Shown here piece after piece: positions 26,510-36,756 of a stretch of DNA of 64,000 nucleotides. The position numbers were made by a program, and so were the translations under genes. This DNA is from Hafnia psychrotolerans (GTDB lineage Bacteria; Pseudomonadota; Gammaproteobacteria; Enterobacterales; Enterobacteriaceae), in assembly GCF_014639435.1 (NCBI RefSeq), contig NZ_BMFZ01000004.1:124001-188000 (forward strand), read 5' to 3'. The notes under the pieces are model-generated. The model saw nothing but the letters and a program-made list of their open reading frames with translations. It was not told where the DNA came from and ran no database searches. How positions within the stretch are numbered: the first letter of the stretch is position 1; every line of letters starts with the position of its first letter.

Positions 26510-27838
26510 TCAGTTGCTGCTGGCAGTTCCGGTCAGCGGCGCGGCGCCTTGTGCTTTCTGCTGTTCGGTTATCAGCAAAGAGCGCTCGTAAGCCCGCAAG
26601 AATGGCAGGTACATCAGAGCGGACATCACCATGCAAACCAGGCACATTACAACCGGGCTTAATGCCCAGTTAGCCGCCCAGGAAGCCCCGATGGGTGCCG
26701 GCGTGGTCCACGGCGTCAGCGAGACCACTTGTGCCAGCCAGCCGAGCCGGGTCGCACCATAGGCGAGGCAGGCGTTGACCAAAGGGACAAACACGAATGG
26801 GATAAACAGTATCGGGTTCATAATGATCGGTGCGCCAAACAGGATCGGCTCATTGATGTTAAAGAAGCTCGGCACCACGCCCATTTTGCCGATGGTCCGC
26901 AAGTGGGCAACCCGGCTACGCAGCAGCAAGAACGCCAGTGGCAGTGTCGAACCCACACCGCCAATCAGCAGATAGTGGTCCCAGAAACCTTGCAGATAGA
27001 TGTGTGGCAGCACGGAGCCGGCCGCCAGTGCAGCCTGGTTGGCTGACAGGTTCGCCATCCAGAACGGGTTCATAATGCCGGTAACAATCAGCGAACCGTG
27101 GATGCCAGCAAACCAGAAAATCTGGCACATCAACACCGACAGAAGAATGGCAGGCAGCGAATCCGACGCAGAGACCAGCGGCGCAAGCAGATGCATAATG
27201 GCCTGCGGAATGATCATCCCGGTTTGCGCTTCGATAAACAGATTCAACGGATGCAGAGTCCCTATCACTACCAACACCGGGATCAGGATCTCAAACGAGC
27301 GCGCAACGCCGGTAGGCACCTCTTTCGGTAAACGGATCGTAATGTTGTTCTTTTTCAGCCAGACGTAGACATGCGTTGAGTAAATCGCGGTGATCAGCGA
27401 GGTGAAAATGCCCTGACCAGAGAGATACTCCGTCGAGATCTGACCGTCGGCATAGGGTGCAGCAACCAGCAAGAAAGCCATAAACGCCAGCATGCCGGAC
27501 ATGATCGGGTCCAAATTAAATTGCCGTCCGAGGCTGGCGCCCACGCCCACCGAGATGAAGAAGGTCATCACCCCCATGCTCAGGTTAAACGGCAGCATCA
27601 GTTGATCACGATAGGCCAGTGAAAAATCCAGCCAGCCACGGGCAAACCCGTTGGTACTCTCAGCGGAGAACGGCGGGAAAATGAAAACCAGCATAAACGA
27701 GCCGATAATCATAAACGGCAGCGCGGCGGTGAAACCATCGCGAATAGCAATAACGTATTTTTGCTGACCCAGACGGCCTGCCAGCGGGGTGATGGATTGC
27801 TCAATAATGGCAACCATTGACTGATATAAAGAACTCAT
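26510..27838 (-). CDS. PTS lactose/cellobiose-family IIC permease
   Basis: The 442-residue membrane channel of a cellobiose-type PTS has multiple hydrophobic helices. Family landmarks include the N-terminal amphipathic stretch before QKYVIAIRDGFTAALPFMIIGS and the NEPILFGAPIIMNP motif near residue 330, which binds substrate. It lies 12 bp after IIB. The exact sugar (cellobiose, salicin, arbutin or other) cannot be read from sequence. Confidence 0.94.
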   Translation of the reverse strand: MSSLYQSMVAIIEQSITPLAGRLGQQKYVIAIRDGFTAALPFMIIGSFMLVFIFPPFSAESTNGFARGWLDFSLAYRDQLMLPFNLSMGVMTFFISVGVGASLGRQFNLDPIMSGMLAFMAFLLVAAPYADGQISTEYLSGQGIFTSLITAIYSTHVYVWLKKNNITIRLPKEVPTGVARSFEILIPVLVVIGTLHPLNLFIEAQTGMIIPQAIMHLLAPLVSASDSLPAILLSVLMCQIFWFAGIHGSLIVTGIMNPFWMANLSANQAALAAGSVLPHIYLQGFWDHYLLIGGVGSTLPLAFLLLRSRVAHLRTIGKMGVVPSFFNINEPILFGAPIIMNPILFIPFVFVPLVNACLAYGATRLGWLAQVVSLTPWTTPAPIGASWAANWALSPVVMCLVCMVMSALMYLPFLRAYERSLLITEQQKAQGAAPLTGTASSN

Positions 27839-27850
27839 ATGAACACCTTT

Positions 27851-28165
27851 TTAGTGCACCGCGTTAATCAGCGAGAGAGCATAGTCCAGTACTTTGTCAC
27901 CGCGCTGCATGCCGTAGTCCATCGGATCAATGGACTGAACGGGAATGCCGCGGGTGGCAGCCTTTTCTGACAGTGTTTTCAGCATATATTTAACCTGAGG
28001 GCCCAGCAGCACCACCTGATATTGCGGAAACTGCGTATCGAACTCCGAGACGCCATAGGCCTCGATTTCGACCGCTAACCCCCTTTGATTGGCCTCTTCC
28101 AACATTTTACGCACCAGCATGCTGGTGGACATTCCGGCCGAACAGCACAGCATTATTTTGAACAT
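27851..28165 (-). CDS. PTS lactose/cellobiose-family IIB component
   Basis: The 104-residue phosphocarrier has its active-site Cys at the start in LCCSAGMSTSMLV, the classic IIB-cellobiose P-loop. GAGGA stands upstream of the ATG at 28165; two codons earlier a TTG is open but unnecessary. It is the first gene of the operon, directly behind the promoter with the LacI-type operator. Confidence 0.93.
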   Translation of the reverse strand: MFKIMLCCSAGMSTSMLVRKMLEEANQRGLAVEIEAYGVSEFDTQFPQYQVVLLGPQVKYMLKTLSEKAATRGIPVQSIDPMDYGMQRGDKVLDYALSLINAVH

Positions 28166-28216
28166 CGACAACCGTCCTCAACATGTAATCAAACGTGAAT
28201 ACGGAAATAATTGGAC

Positions 28217-28246
28217 ACTATAGGGAAACCGTTTTCCATTCGTAAC
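28217..28246 (-). promoter_or_regulatory. PTS operon promoter with embedded LacI-type operator
   Basis: Read on the minus strand, TTACGA (28241-28246) and TATAGT (28217-28222) form a promoter with an 18-bp spacer. The spacer contains GGAAA-ACGG-TTTCC (28224-28237), a symmetric LacI-family operator with a central CG-rich step. A repressor bound there would exclude RNA polymerase. The divergent regulator gene is the natural candidate. Confidence 0.7.
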
Positions 28247-28462
28247 CCACAGAACTGTGAGATTCATCATAAATGAATCTATGAAAGGGTTTTTTTTCGG
28301 GTTTGCATCACATTATTTCGGCAGCACCAGATCGGGTTTGAGATGATTTGGATATTCGGTTTCCATGAAAAAAAGAAAACAGTTATACTGACGCTGGCGG
28401 TTTTTCACGTCATTATGGTTCGAGTTTTCACGCTGATATATTGGGCGTTTTAAGGAAGAAAA

Positions 28463-29416
28463 ATGTCAACAATCAATGATGTATCGCGATTGGCCGGGGT
28501 ATCCAAAGCCACCGTTTCTCGGGTGTTAAGTGGATCACGCGGTGTTAAAGAAGCCAGCCGTCTGGCGGTGCTCAAGGCTGCGGATGAGCTAAAATACCGT
28601 CCCAATGTGATCGCCCAGTCATTACTGAGTCAGTCGACGGGCTGCATCGGGGTGATTTGCGCACAGGACAATATCAATCAAACCACCGGGTATCTGTATG
28701 CGCTGGAAAAATACCTCAGCCAGCATCAGAAGCACCTGCTGTTGCGTTTTGCCAACAGCAAAGCGGCCGTGATGAACGCATTGGACGAGTTGGCCTGCGG
28801 ATTGTGTGATGACGTATTGATTATCGGTGCACGTTTCCCGCTCAATCTCACGGACAGCAATGTCATTCTGGTCGACTGTATCGATGCCGACACCCCCCAC
28901 AGCATTCAGTTTGATCACGCCTTTGCCGCAGAAACGGCCTGTAATTATCTGATTAGCCAGGGAAGACGACAAATCGCCCTGATCCATCCAGGTACCAACG
29001 GCTATGCCGATCAAGTGCTGCTGGGTTATAAGCTGGCGCTGGAAAACAACTTCCTGCCGTTTAATCGCAACCTGGTCTTTATGGGGGCCACCTCGTCCTC
29101 GGTGGCGGTGCAGGTGCTGCTCAATAATGCCACCACCGTCAACTTTAATGCGCTACTGGTCGCCGACGAGCAAGAAGCACAGCAGGTGATCGCGCAACTG
29201 CAAGCGTTTAATAAAGTTGTCCCGGCCGATATTATGATCTTCAGCCTGGCCGGCTCACTCGATCTTCCGGGTATCCCGACCATTCCCTCCATTGAGTATT
29301 CCATGGATGCGATGGCGGCACGGATTGTCAGCTGGCTGACGGAAAAAACACAAACCATGCTTGGCTCATATGTCTTGCGCGGGGATTTGATCATTCCTGA
29401 TGTTCGCAAGCGTTAA
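28463..29416 (+). CDS. LacI-family repressor of the beta-glucoside operon
   Basis: The 317-residue regulator begins with the LacI helix-turn-helix (TINDVSRLAGVSKATVSRVLSG) and the hinge helix YRPNVIAQSL, followed by a sugar-binding core. It resembles AscG/CelR-type regulators of beta-glucoside genes. It is divergent from the PTS operon, whose promoter has a matching operator. AAGGAAG precedes the ATG. A terminator follows. Confidence 0.9.
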   Translation: MSTINDVSRLAGVSKATVSRVLSGSRGVKEASRLAVLKAADELKYRPNVIAQSLLSQSTGCIGVICAQDNINQTTGYLYALEKYLSQHQKHLLLRFANSKAAVMNALDELACGLCDDVLIIGARFPLNLTDSNVILVDCIDADTPHSIQFDHAFAAETACNYLISQGRRQIALIHPGTNGYADQVLLGYKLALENNFLPFNRNLVFMGATSSSVAVQVLLNNATTVNFNALLVADEQEAQQVIAQLQAFNKVVPADIMIFSLAGSLDLPGIPTIPSIEYSMDAMAARIVSWLTEKTQTMLGSYVLRGDLIIPDVRKR

Positions 29417-29457
29417 GCCGTGACGACACCGGGCAGTCCAGGTGGTCGGGGGGATGT

Positions 29458-29507
29458 ATCCAATACGGTTCAGGCGTAGGCTTACCCGTATTGGATCGCT
29501 CTTTTTT
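29458..29507 (+). terminator. terminator after the LacI-type gene
   Basis: ATCCAATACGG (29458-29468) pairs with CCGTATTGGAT (29486-29496), then CGCTC and a T run. Confidence 0.85.
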
Positions 29508-29576
29508 ATGGTGTTTATCGTGCAGCGCTTCAATCTCTAACACGTTGGACTCAAGCGAATTGAGATAACCCCTTCA

Positions 29577-29828
29577 TCAGCTCCTTTCTTTCCGCTCAAT
29601 CACCTTATCTAACTTCTCGTCATAATAACGGCTGGGCCAGATCTCACTGGGTTTCACTTTTAACGCCTCGGCAATCAGGCGTTCCCCTTTTGGCCATGGG
29701 CGGTTGAGTGCATTAGCAAGGGTTGATGAAGATAAACCAGAGTCACGCGACAGCGCGGCCAACGTGGTGCCCTGTTTACGCAGCCCGGCAATGATGTCAG
29801 CGGGGTGCCAGTCGGGTTTGATTTTCAT
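29577..29828 (-). CDS. sfsB: Ner/Nlp-type DNA-binding regulator SfsB
   Basis: The 83-residue protein closely follows E. coli SfsB (Nlp): DWHPADIIAGLRKQGTT, then LSSSTLANALNRPWPKGE and IWPSRYYD. The family descends from the phage Mu Ner repressor. E. coli SfsB stimulates maltose-metabolism genes when overproduced, which is notable because the mal regulon lies only 2.5 kb away, though that role is weakly documented. The ATG overlaps the stop of a 25-codon upstream ORF (ATGA), so translation is probably coupled. Confidence 0.88.
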   Translation of the reverse strand: MKIKPDWHPADIIAGLRKQGTTLAALSRDSGLSSSTLANALNRPWPKGERLIAEALKVKPSEIWPSRYYDEKLDKVIERKERS

Positions 29829-29902
29829 TGTGCACCACCGTCAGTCACAGAAGATAAGTTGAGGAATGGCAGGAAGGTCGGGCTATGGGATGTTTTTTTC
29901 AT
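29825..29902 (-). CDS. 25-residue upstream ORF in the sfsB leader
   Basis: ATG at 29902, preceded by GGAAGCTGC, opens MKKTSHSPTFLPFLNL and ends at a TGA that overlaps the sfsB ATG. A start with its own ribosome binding site and the exact ATGA overlap argue for a translated leader peptide coupled to sfsB. An overlapping frame upstream reads DNLVWATTQEIINSGGRF and ends just inside this ORF; it resembles the Ash/Icd-like proteins annotated near phage-type regulators. Translation is inferred. Confidence 0.5.
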   Translation of the reverse strand: MKKTSHSPTFLPFLNLSSVTDGGAQ

Positions 29903-29942
29903 GATGCAGCTTCCAATAGATTAAGTAGAAGCGACCACCAGA

Positions 29943-30034
29943 GTTGATAATCTCTTGGGTGGTAGCCCAGACGAGGTTATCAACACCGGCTCTACTGGAA
30001 TACCGGCCTGACCGAAGTCAGCCTCGCCTGAGCC
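29943..30034 (-). ncRNA. candidate structured leader or small RNA upstream of sfsB
   Basis: The 92 bp contain nested stems: a 12-bp arm pair GTTGATAATCTC / GAGGTTATCAAC (29943-29954, 29973-29984) enclosing TGGG/CCCA, then GGCTC / GAGCC (29988-29992, 30030-30034) enclosing CCGG/CCGG and CTGAC-CGAA-GTCAG. Read toward sfsB, it would be its 5' leader. P1- and P4-type immunity regions have comparable antisense-RNA structures near icd/ash genes. The identity is not established. The rest of 29829-30322 shows no other gene. Confidence 0.4.
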
Positions 30035-30267
30035 ACCATAGAACATTACAAGCATTGTATAAAAATCAAGCAAGTAACGGGTATGCTAAAGCATCGCCAC
30101 TAAGTCCGCGTTTTGAATGCGTTTAGTGTCGCCAGTAGAAAAGCCTACAGGTTGATAATCCCGGCTGCAGATTTTGCCGCAGCAAGTGAACTATACAGAA
30201 TCCCCCCTAGGTAACCAAGTAAGCGAAATACGTTTTGCGAGATCGATTCCAGTGAATGGTAGAAAAT

Positions 30268-30293
30268 AAAAAGGCCGCCGAGCTGGCAGCCTT
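30268..30293 (-). terminator. terminator of the acid phosphatase gene
   Basis: Read on the minus strand, AAGGCTGCC and GGCGGCCTT form a stem with loop AGCTC, followed by TTTTA. Confidence 0.8.
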
Positions 30294-30322
30294 CTGACTC
30301 GTCACATCTCACGACTCAACCT

Positions 30323-31024
30323 CTACTTCAACCCCATCTGACCCCGTAATTCTGCTTTGGCCGCGTCGAATTCCGTCTGGAATTCTGGCTGTTCGGCCAT
30401 CTTTTGGGCGATCAGTGCGGCACCGGTGCGGCTCATTACCGTGTCAGAACGGTAATGGAAACCGGCCACCAGGCGGTTTTCAGCATAGACGGCGGCGCGG
30501 CTGAACAGCTCATTGCGTTTTTCCGGCACCATGTCGGCCAGTACGGTTGCCATCAGGTAGCCTAAGGTGGAATGACCGGACGGCCATGAACCCGATTTGG
30601 ATTTTTTTAGCAGCGGATGGATTTGCTCATCCAACATGTACGGACGCGGACGGTTGAAAAACTTCTTGGCAGAGTCATCCACCACATCTTCGGTCGCGAC
30701 GACACGTTCAAACAGCGCGGCCACTTTTGGCAATTTCTCGGCGGTAAATTCAGGGCCCATCACGTCGGCAAAACGCCAGACGTTTTCCTGCGCATCGGCA
30801 ATCGCGGCTTTCTCTTGTTCAGGCGTGCGGCTGGCCTGAATCATCAGCAACTCTTTCAGCTCGGCTTTGGTTTGTTCTGAGTCATTCGCCGGTGGTGCAG
30901 GCAGATATTGAGTAAGATCAACCTCTTTGCTGGTGATAAATGGCTTGGCTTCTTCTGCAGCCTGCACGGTAAACGCAGCGGAGGTAAAGGTTAAAAAGAG
31001 GAGTGCAACAAGGGACTTACGCAA
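30323..31024 (-). CDS. class A non-specific acid phosphatase (PAP2 family)
   Basis: The 233-residue secreted enzyme has a signal peptide ending VQAA. Its PAP2 signature is K-x6-RP (KKFFNRPRP), PSGH (WPSGHSTLG), and R-x5-H-x3-D (RLVAGFHYRSD). The usual Ser before that last Arg is Asn here (ENRLV). Class A enzymes such as PhoN and PhoC hydrolyse organic phosphomonoesters in the periplasm. The gene stands alone with its own terminator. Confidence 0.92.
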   Translation of the reverse strand: MRKSLVALLFLTFTSAAFTVQAAEEAKPFITSKEVDLTQYLPAPPANDSEQTKAELKELLMIQASRTPEQEKAAIADAQENVWRFADVMGPEFTAEKLPKVAALFERVVATEDVVDDSAKKFFNRPRPYMLDEQIHPLLKKSKSGSWPSGHSTLGYLMATVLADMVPEKRNELFSRAAVYAENRLVAGFHYRSDTVMSRTGAALIAQKMAEQPEFQTEFDAAKAELRGQMGLK

Positions 31025-31121
31025 GAGAGTGCTCCTGATATTGTTGGGATATCAGCAGAGTAATGTGTCAGTGTGACCGCGTTATGACATCGCCCCGCCA
31101 GACGGCGGGGCGCGGGTGAAT

Positions 31122-31760
31122 CTAACCGAGCAACGAGCGAACAAAATCTTCAATGTCTTTATTCTGGCCGTTCTCAAACAGGCATTTTTGGAAACGAGGA
31201 CCACTGACAGCCGTTTTCACCAGGCTCTGATCAATGGCGCGCAGGGTGTCGAGATAGTTATCTTTCACCACGGCGGCTTTGACTTGATTGAGTATTCCTG
31301 CGTTACGGACTTGCGGTTCTTTACGGTCAGCCGGATAGCCTTCGCCTTTCTCGCCCGTAAAGGCTTTCTCGAAAATGAAGCGGACATTCAGCTCCGCGCC
31401 CCAGCCGTAGCCTTTGGCGAACGGCAACGACAGTGCATTGCCGTTGTTAATCTGAGCAAACAGGTAAGCATCCGCCGGATCAATGCAGTAACCGCAAATC
31501 ACGCCAGGATGAATATTCAGCGACATCATCGCACCCTGCCCGGTACCGCAGCCGGTAACCACAAAATCCACCGCTTTTGCGTTAAGCAGAATGCTGGCCA
31601 TGATGCCGAGATGAATGTAGGTCAGATGATGATCCTGCTCATCACTCATGCCGACGTTGTAAACCGGATAGGATTTCTCATCTGCCACGGTTTTCAACTC
31701 TTTCAACACGGCGGCGTTCTTGGCGGCCTGGCTATTTTCCATCATCAATGCAATTTTCAT
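31122..31760 (-). CDS. RpiB/LacA/LacB-family sugar-phosphate isomerase
   Basis: The 212-residue protein has the family fold (MKIALMMENSQAAKN) and the conserved catalytic-Cys loop DFVVTGCGTGQGAMM. It is longer than RpiB or LacA/LacB (about 150 residues) because of a C-terminal extension after residue 150, like the DUF4143-free RpiB-like isomerases found in sugar-acid pathways. The substrate is unknown. GGAG precedes the ATG at 31760; a GTG two codons earlier is also open. No partner gene in the same direction is close enough to define a pathway. Confidence 0.85.
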   Translation of the reverse strand: MKIALMMENSQAAKNAAVLKELKTVADEKSYPVYNVGMSDEQDHHLTYIHLGIMASILLNAKAVDFVVTGCGTGQGAMMSLNIHPGVICGYCIDPADAYLFAQINNGNALSLPFAKGYGWGAELNVRFIFEKAFTGEKGEGYPADRKEPQVRNAGILNQVKAAVVKDNYLDTLRAIDQSLVKTAVSGPRFQKCLFENGQNKDIEDFVRSLLG

Positions 31761-31919
31761 CTTCACTCCAAATAATAAAACACCATTTCATTTTTATAAT
31801 GATAGCGTTTTATGAAATTTTAGACAGGACTATTGCGTGATGTTACTCGCAAAAACGGCCTTCATAAGCCCGTTGTGCCGCCGAATCCTGTCGATGCCGG
31901 AGCATGAGTTAAGGTGTGC

Positions 31920-31955
31920 AAAAAAAAGAACCCTCTGCTGTTTAGAAGAGGGTTC
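31920..31955 (-). terminator. terminator of the malK-lamB-malM operon
   Basis: GAACCCTCT (31928-31936) pairs with AGAGGGTTC (31947-31955). On the minus strand the stem is followed by eight T residues. It lies 55 bp after malM. Confidence 0.9.
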
Positions 31956-32010
31956 AAATGGGCGGCTCTCTTTAATAGGCGAAGCCGCTAAGAGAACAAG
32001 GCGCTGAAAA

Positions 32011-32925
32011 TTACGGCTTCACGCTTTGGATAAAGGTTTTACGGGCTGTTTTCGAACCCAGACGCTCCGCTTCATCCAGCAGTTTTAGCGCTTTATCAAC
32101 GTCACCGGCTTTCACCGCTTGCTTGATCGCCTGGTTAAAGTAGGTTTCGGAATCAGACAGCATAGGTTCTGCCGGTTTTGCCGATGCGGCTGGCTCGCTT
32201 CGCGCTGGCGCAGTTTGCTGACCGACAATAATCGGTGTCGCGGCTGGCGTACTGGTGTTGCCATTAATATTGTCCAGCATCTGACCAATCATGATATTGC
32301 CTGATTTTTGCTCGGCACGAACTTTGATACTCAACGTGCCAGTGGGGGTATGGCGAGCCACCGGATCCGGGATATCCGGCACAGCATTACCGACACCCGC
32401 CGCAAAGGCTTTCGCCGGGTTGCTCATCAGCGTGGTGGACGCCAGGTCTTGTTTGGTGGTGTACACCAGCAGGTAAATTTGTTTCTGCCCCAACGCGGGT
32501 GTCAGTTTCAGCGAGCCTTCCAGACGATCACTGGAGACAATACCGGGTTTTTCATACGGGAAGTAGCTCGACGGATAATAGGCCGCCGGGCGCATCTGTT
32601 CGTCCAGCACCAGCACGTTCGGTGCATACAGGGTTTTACCGGTCGCGATGCTGGTCAGGGTAATTTCCAGCGATCCCCGGTCCGCTGGCAGCGCAAAGGC
32701 ACCCACCGCGCCCTGAATCTCACCCTGATTAATTTCAGCGCTGGACGTACCCAGCGTCACATCCTGCGTCACTGGCGGAACCAGCGGCGTCCACGACAAT
32801 TTATGTAAGGTCTGGGCCGAAATCACCGGCGCAACCGACGCATCATGTTGCGCCGCATTCACCATTGCCGGTGTGGCAGCCATCAGGCTCAGTGACAGAC
32901 ACAGTGACAGCAGATTTTTTTTCAT
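32011..32925 (-). CDS. malM: maltose operon periplasmic protein MalM
   Basis: The 304-residue precursor (E. coli MalM is 306) has a signal peptide ending VNAA. It shows the family sequence around QTLHKLSWTPLVPP and a Pro/Ala-rich linker near residue 230. MalM is periplasmic, is associated with maltodextrin use, and has no known catalytic role. I start at ATG 32925, where the signal peptide begins MKKNLL. It is the last gene of the malK operon. Confidence 0.94.
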   Translation of the reverse strand: MKKNLLSLCLSLSLMAATPAMVNAAQHDASVAPVISAQTLHKLSWTPLVPPVTQDVTLGTSSAEINQGEIQGAVGAFALPADRGSLEITLTSIATGKTLYAPNVLVLDEQMRPAAYYPSSYFPYEKPGIVSSDRLEGSLKLTPALGQKQIYLLVYTTKQDLASTTLMSNPAKAFAAGVGNAVPDIPDPVARHTPTGTLSIKVRAEQKSGNIMIGQMLDNINGNTSTPAATPIIVGQQTAPARSEPAASAKPAEPMLSDSETYFNQAIKQAVKAGDVDKALKLLDEAERLGSKTARKTFIQSVKP

Positions 32926-33081
32926 CGTTATTTCCTTTTGAATCACCATGAAGGCTGGCGGTCAGCCGAAGCGTCACGCCAGCCAGCACATCTTTTCTAT
33001 TTCTAAACTGGAGCACATAACCGTCTAAATCCTTCGAGTCACAAGCAGCCAACATATCTGCGGCTCAAAGGACGAAGAGGA

Positions 33082-35516
<2,435 letters not shown>

Positions 35517-35955
35517 ACCCGACTCCTGGACTGACTGATAGAAAAGTTCTGTGAGGCAAGGCAACTGCGAGGTGATGTGCCTTGTCAGCAAGGGAACTGA
35601 ATGTCAGGAAGAGTGAGGGAATAGGTGGAATGGGTAATCATCCGTAACAAAGTTTTTCATGGGGGAGGAGTAAGGAGGAAAGGGTTCTGGTCTTCACGGA
35701 GGAAAGTTCACTTCAAAAATCAAATTCGTGATCTGGGTTGCAAAATAGACCCCCTATTTTTGCGTAATACCCCGCAGAAAGCGCGCCACTGTTAACTGGA
35801 TCACACAACCAGAGCGGGGGGCGTAGAGAGGGGGATGATGAAGCCGCACGGGCTTATCGCCGACACTGGTCCGGCAAGCTTTTCTTCACTTTTAATCAGC
35901 ATCCGAACGTCACACAAGAACCCGACGCCCTACAGAACCTCAAAAGGATTGGATT
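35517..35955. promoter_or_regulatory. malK/malE divergent control region
   Basis: This 439-bp region contains MalT-box-like decamers GGGGAGGAGT (35662-35671) and GGGGATGATG (35831-35840), and a CRP-like site TGTTA-ACTGGA-TCACA (35790-35805, nine of ten half-site bases). It matches the MalT/CRP architecture of the E. coli malEp-malKp region. It seems intact although malE itself is not. Confidence 0.7.
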
Positions 35956-36686
35956 ATGACTCTCAGCATTAAGACTCTTACGCTAAAGAAACTGGTCAAA
36001 CGCACTCTGGCATTGTCAGCGCTGGCGACGCTGGTGTTGTCTTCTTCTGCCTTTATCCAGATCAGGCATTTAAGGACAAACTCTTCCCGTTCACCTGGGA
36101 CGCGGTGACCTTCAACGGTAAGCTGATTGGCTATCCGGTATCGGTGGAAGCCCTGTCGCTGATTTATAACAAAGACATCATTAAGCAAGCCCCGACGCTG
36201 CGCGCTAAAGGCAAAAGCGCCATCATGTGGAACTTGCAAGAACCCTACTTCACCTGGCCGATTATTGCCGCCGACGGCGGTTATGCGTACAAGTTTGAGA
36301 ACGGTAAATACAACGTCAAAGACACGGGTGTGAATAACGCGGGTTCACAAGCTGGCTTGCAATTCATCATCGATCTGGTGAAAAACAAGCACATCAACGC
36401 TGACACCGACTATTCCATCGCCGAAGCCGCCTTCAACAAAGGCCAGACCGCCATGACGATTGACGGCCCGTGGGCATGGTCAAATCTCGACAAGAGCAAG
36501 ATCAACTACGGCGTCACCTTGCTGCCGACCTTCCACGGCAAACCCTCTAAGCCGTTTGTCGGCATATTGACCGCCGGAATCAGCGCCTTCTGGTATGCGG
36601 AACGGAGCGCGATTATCAACGCCATTAATGGCCGTCAGACGGTACAACAGGCGTTGAAAGAAGCCGAGACCCGCATCACCAAATAA
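35956..36686 (+). pseudogene. malE: maltose-binding protein gene with three internal deletions
   Basis: The signal peptide ([20 protein letters not shown]...) is intact. It then jumps, with a frameshift, to the region corresponding to E. coli mature residue about 81 ([10 protein letters not shown]), so the original frame stops after 50 codons at 36106. The downstream frame, open from a GTG at 36105, matches MalE well ([47 protein letters not shown]). It lacks about 11 residues before AKGKSA and about 70 between ILTAGI and [10 protein letters not shown]. The family length is about 396. Signal and ligand-binding halves can no longer be joined, so no functional binding protein is expected. malF, 70 bp downstream, is intact. 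The multiple clean deletions in one gene are unusual. Confidence 0.92.
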
Positions 36687-36756
36687 AACGTAAAAACTGG
36701 CGTGAAGCGCATAGCGGCCTTCACGCCACGGCTTCAACTTGAAGGATGACGAGTCT

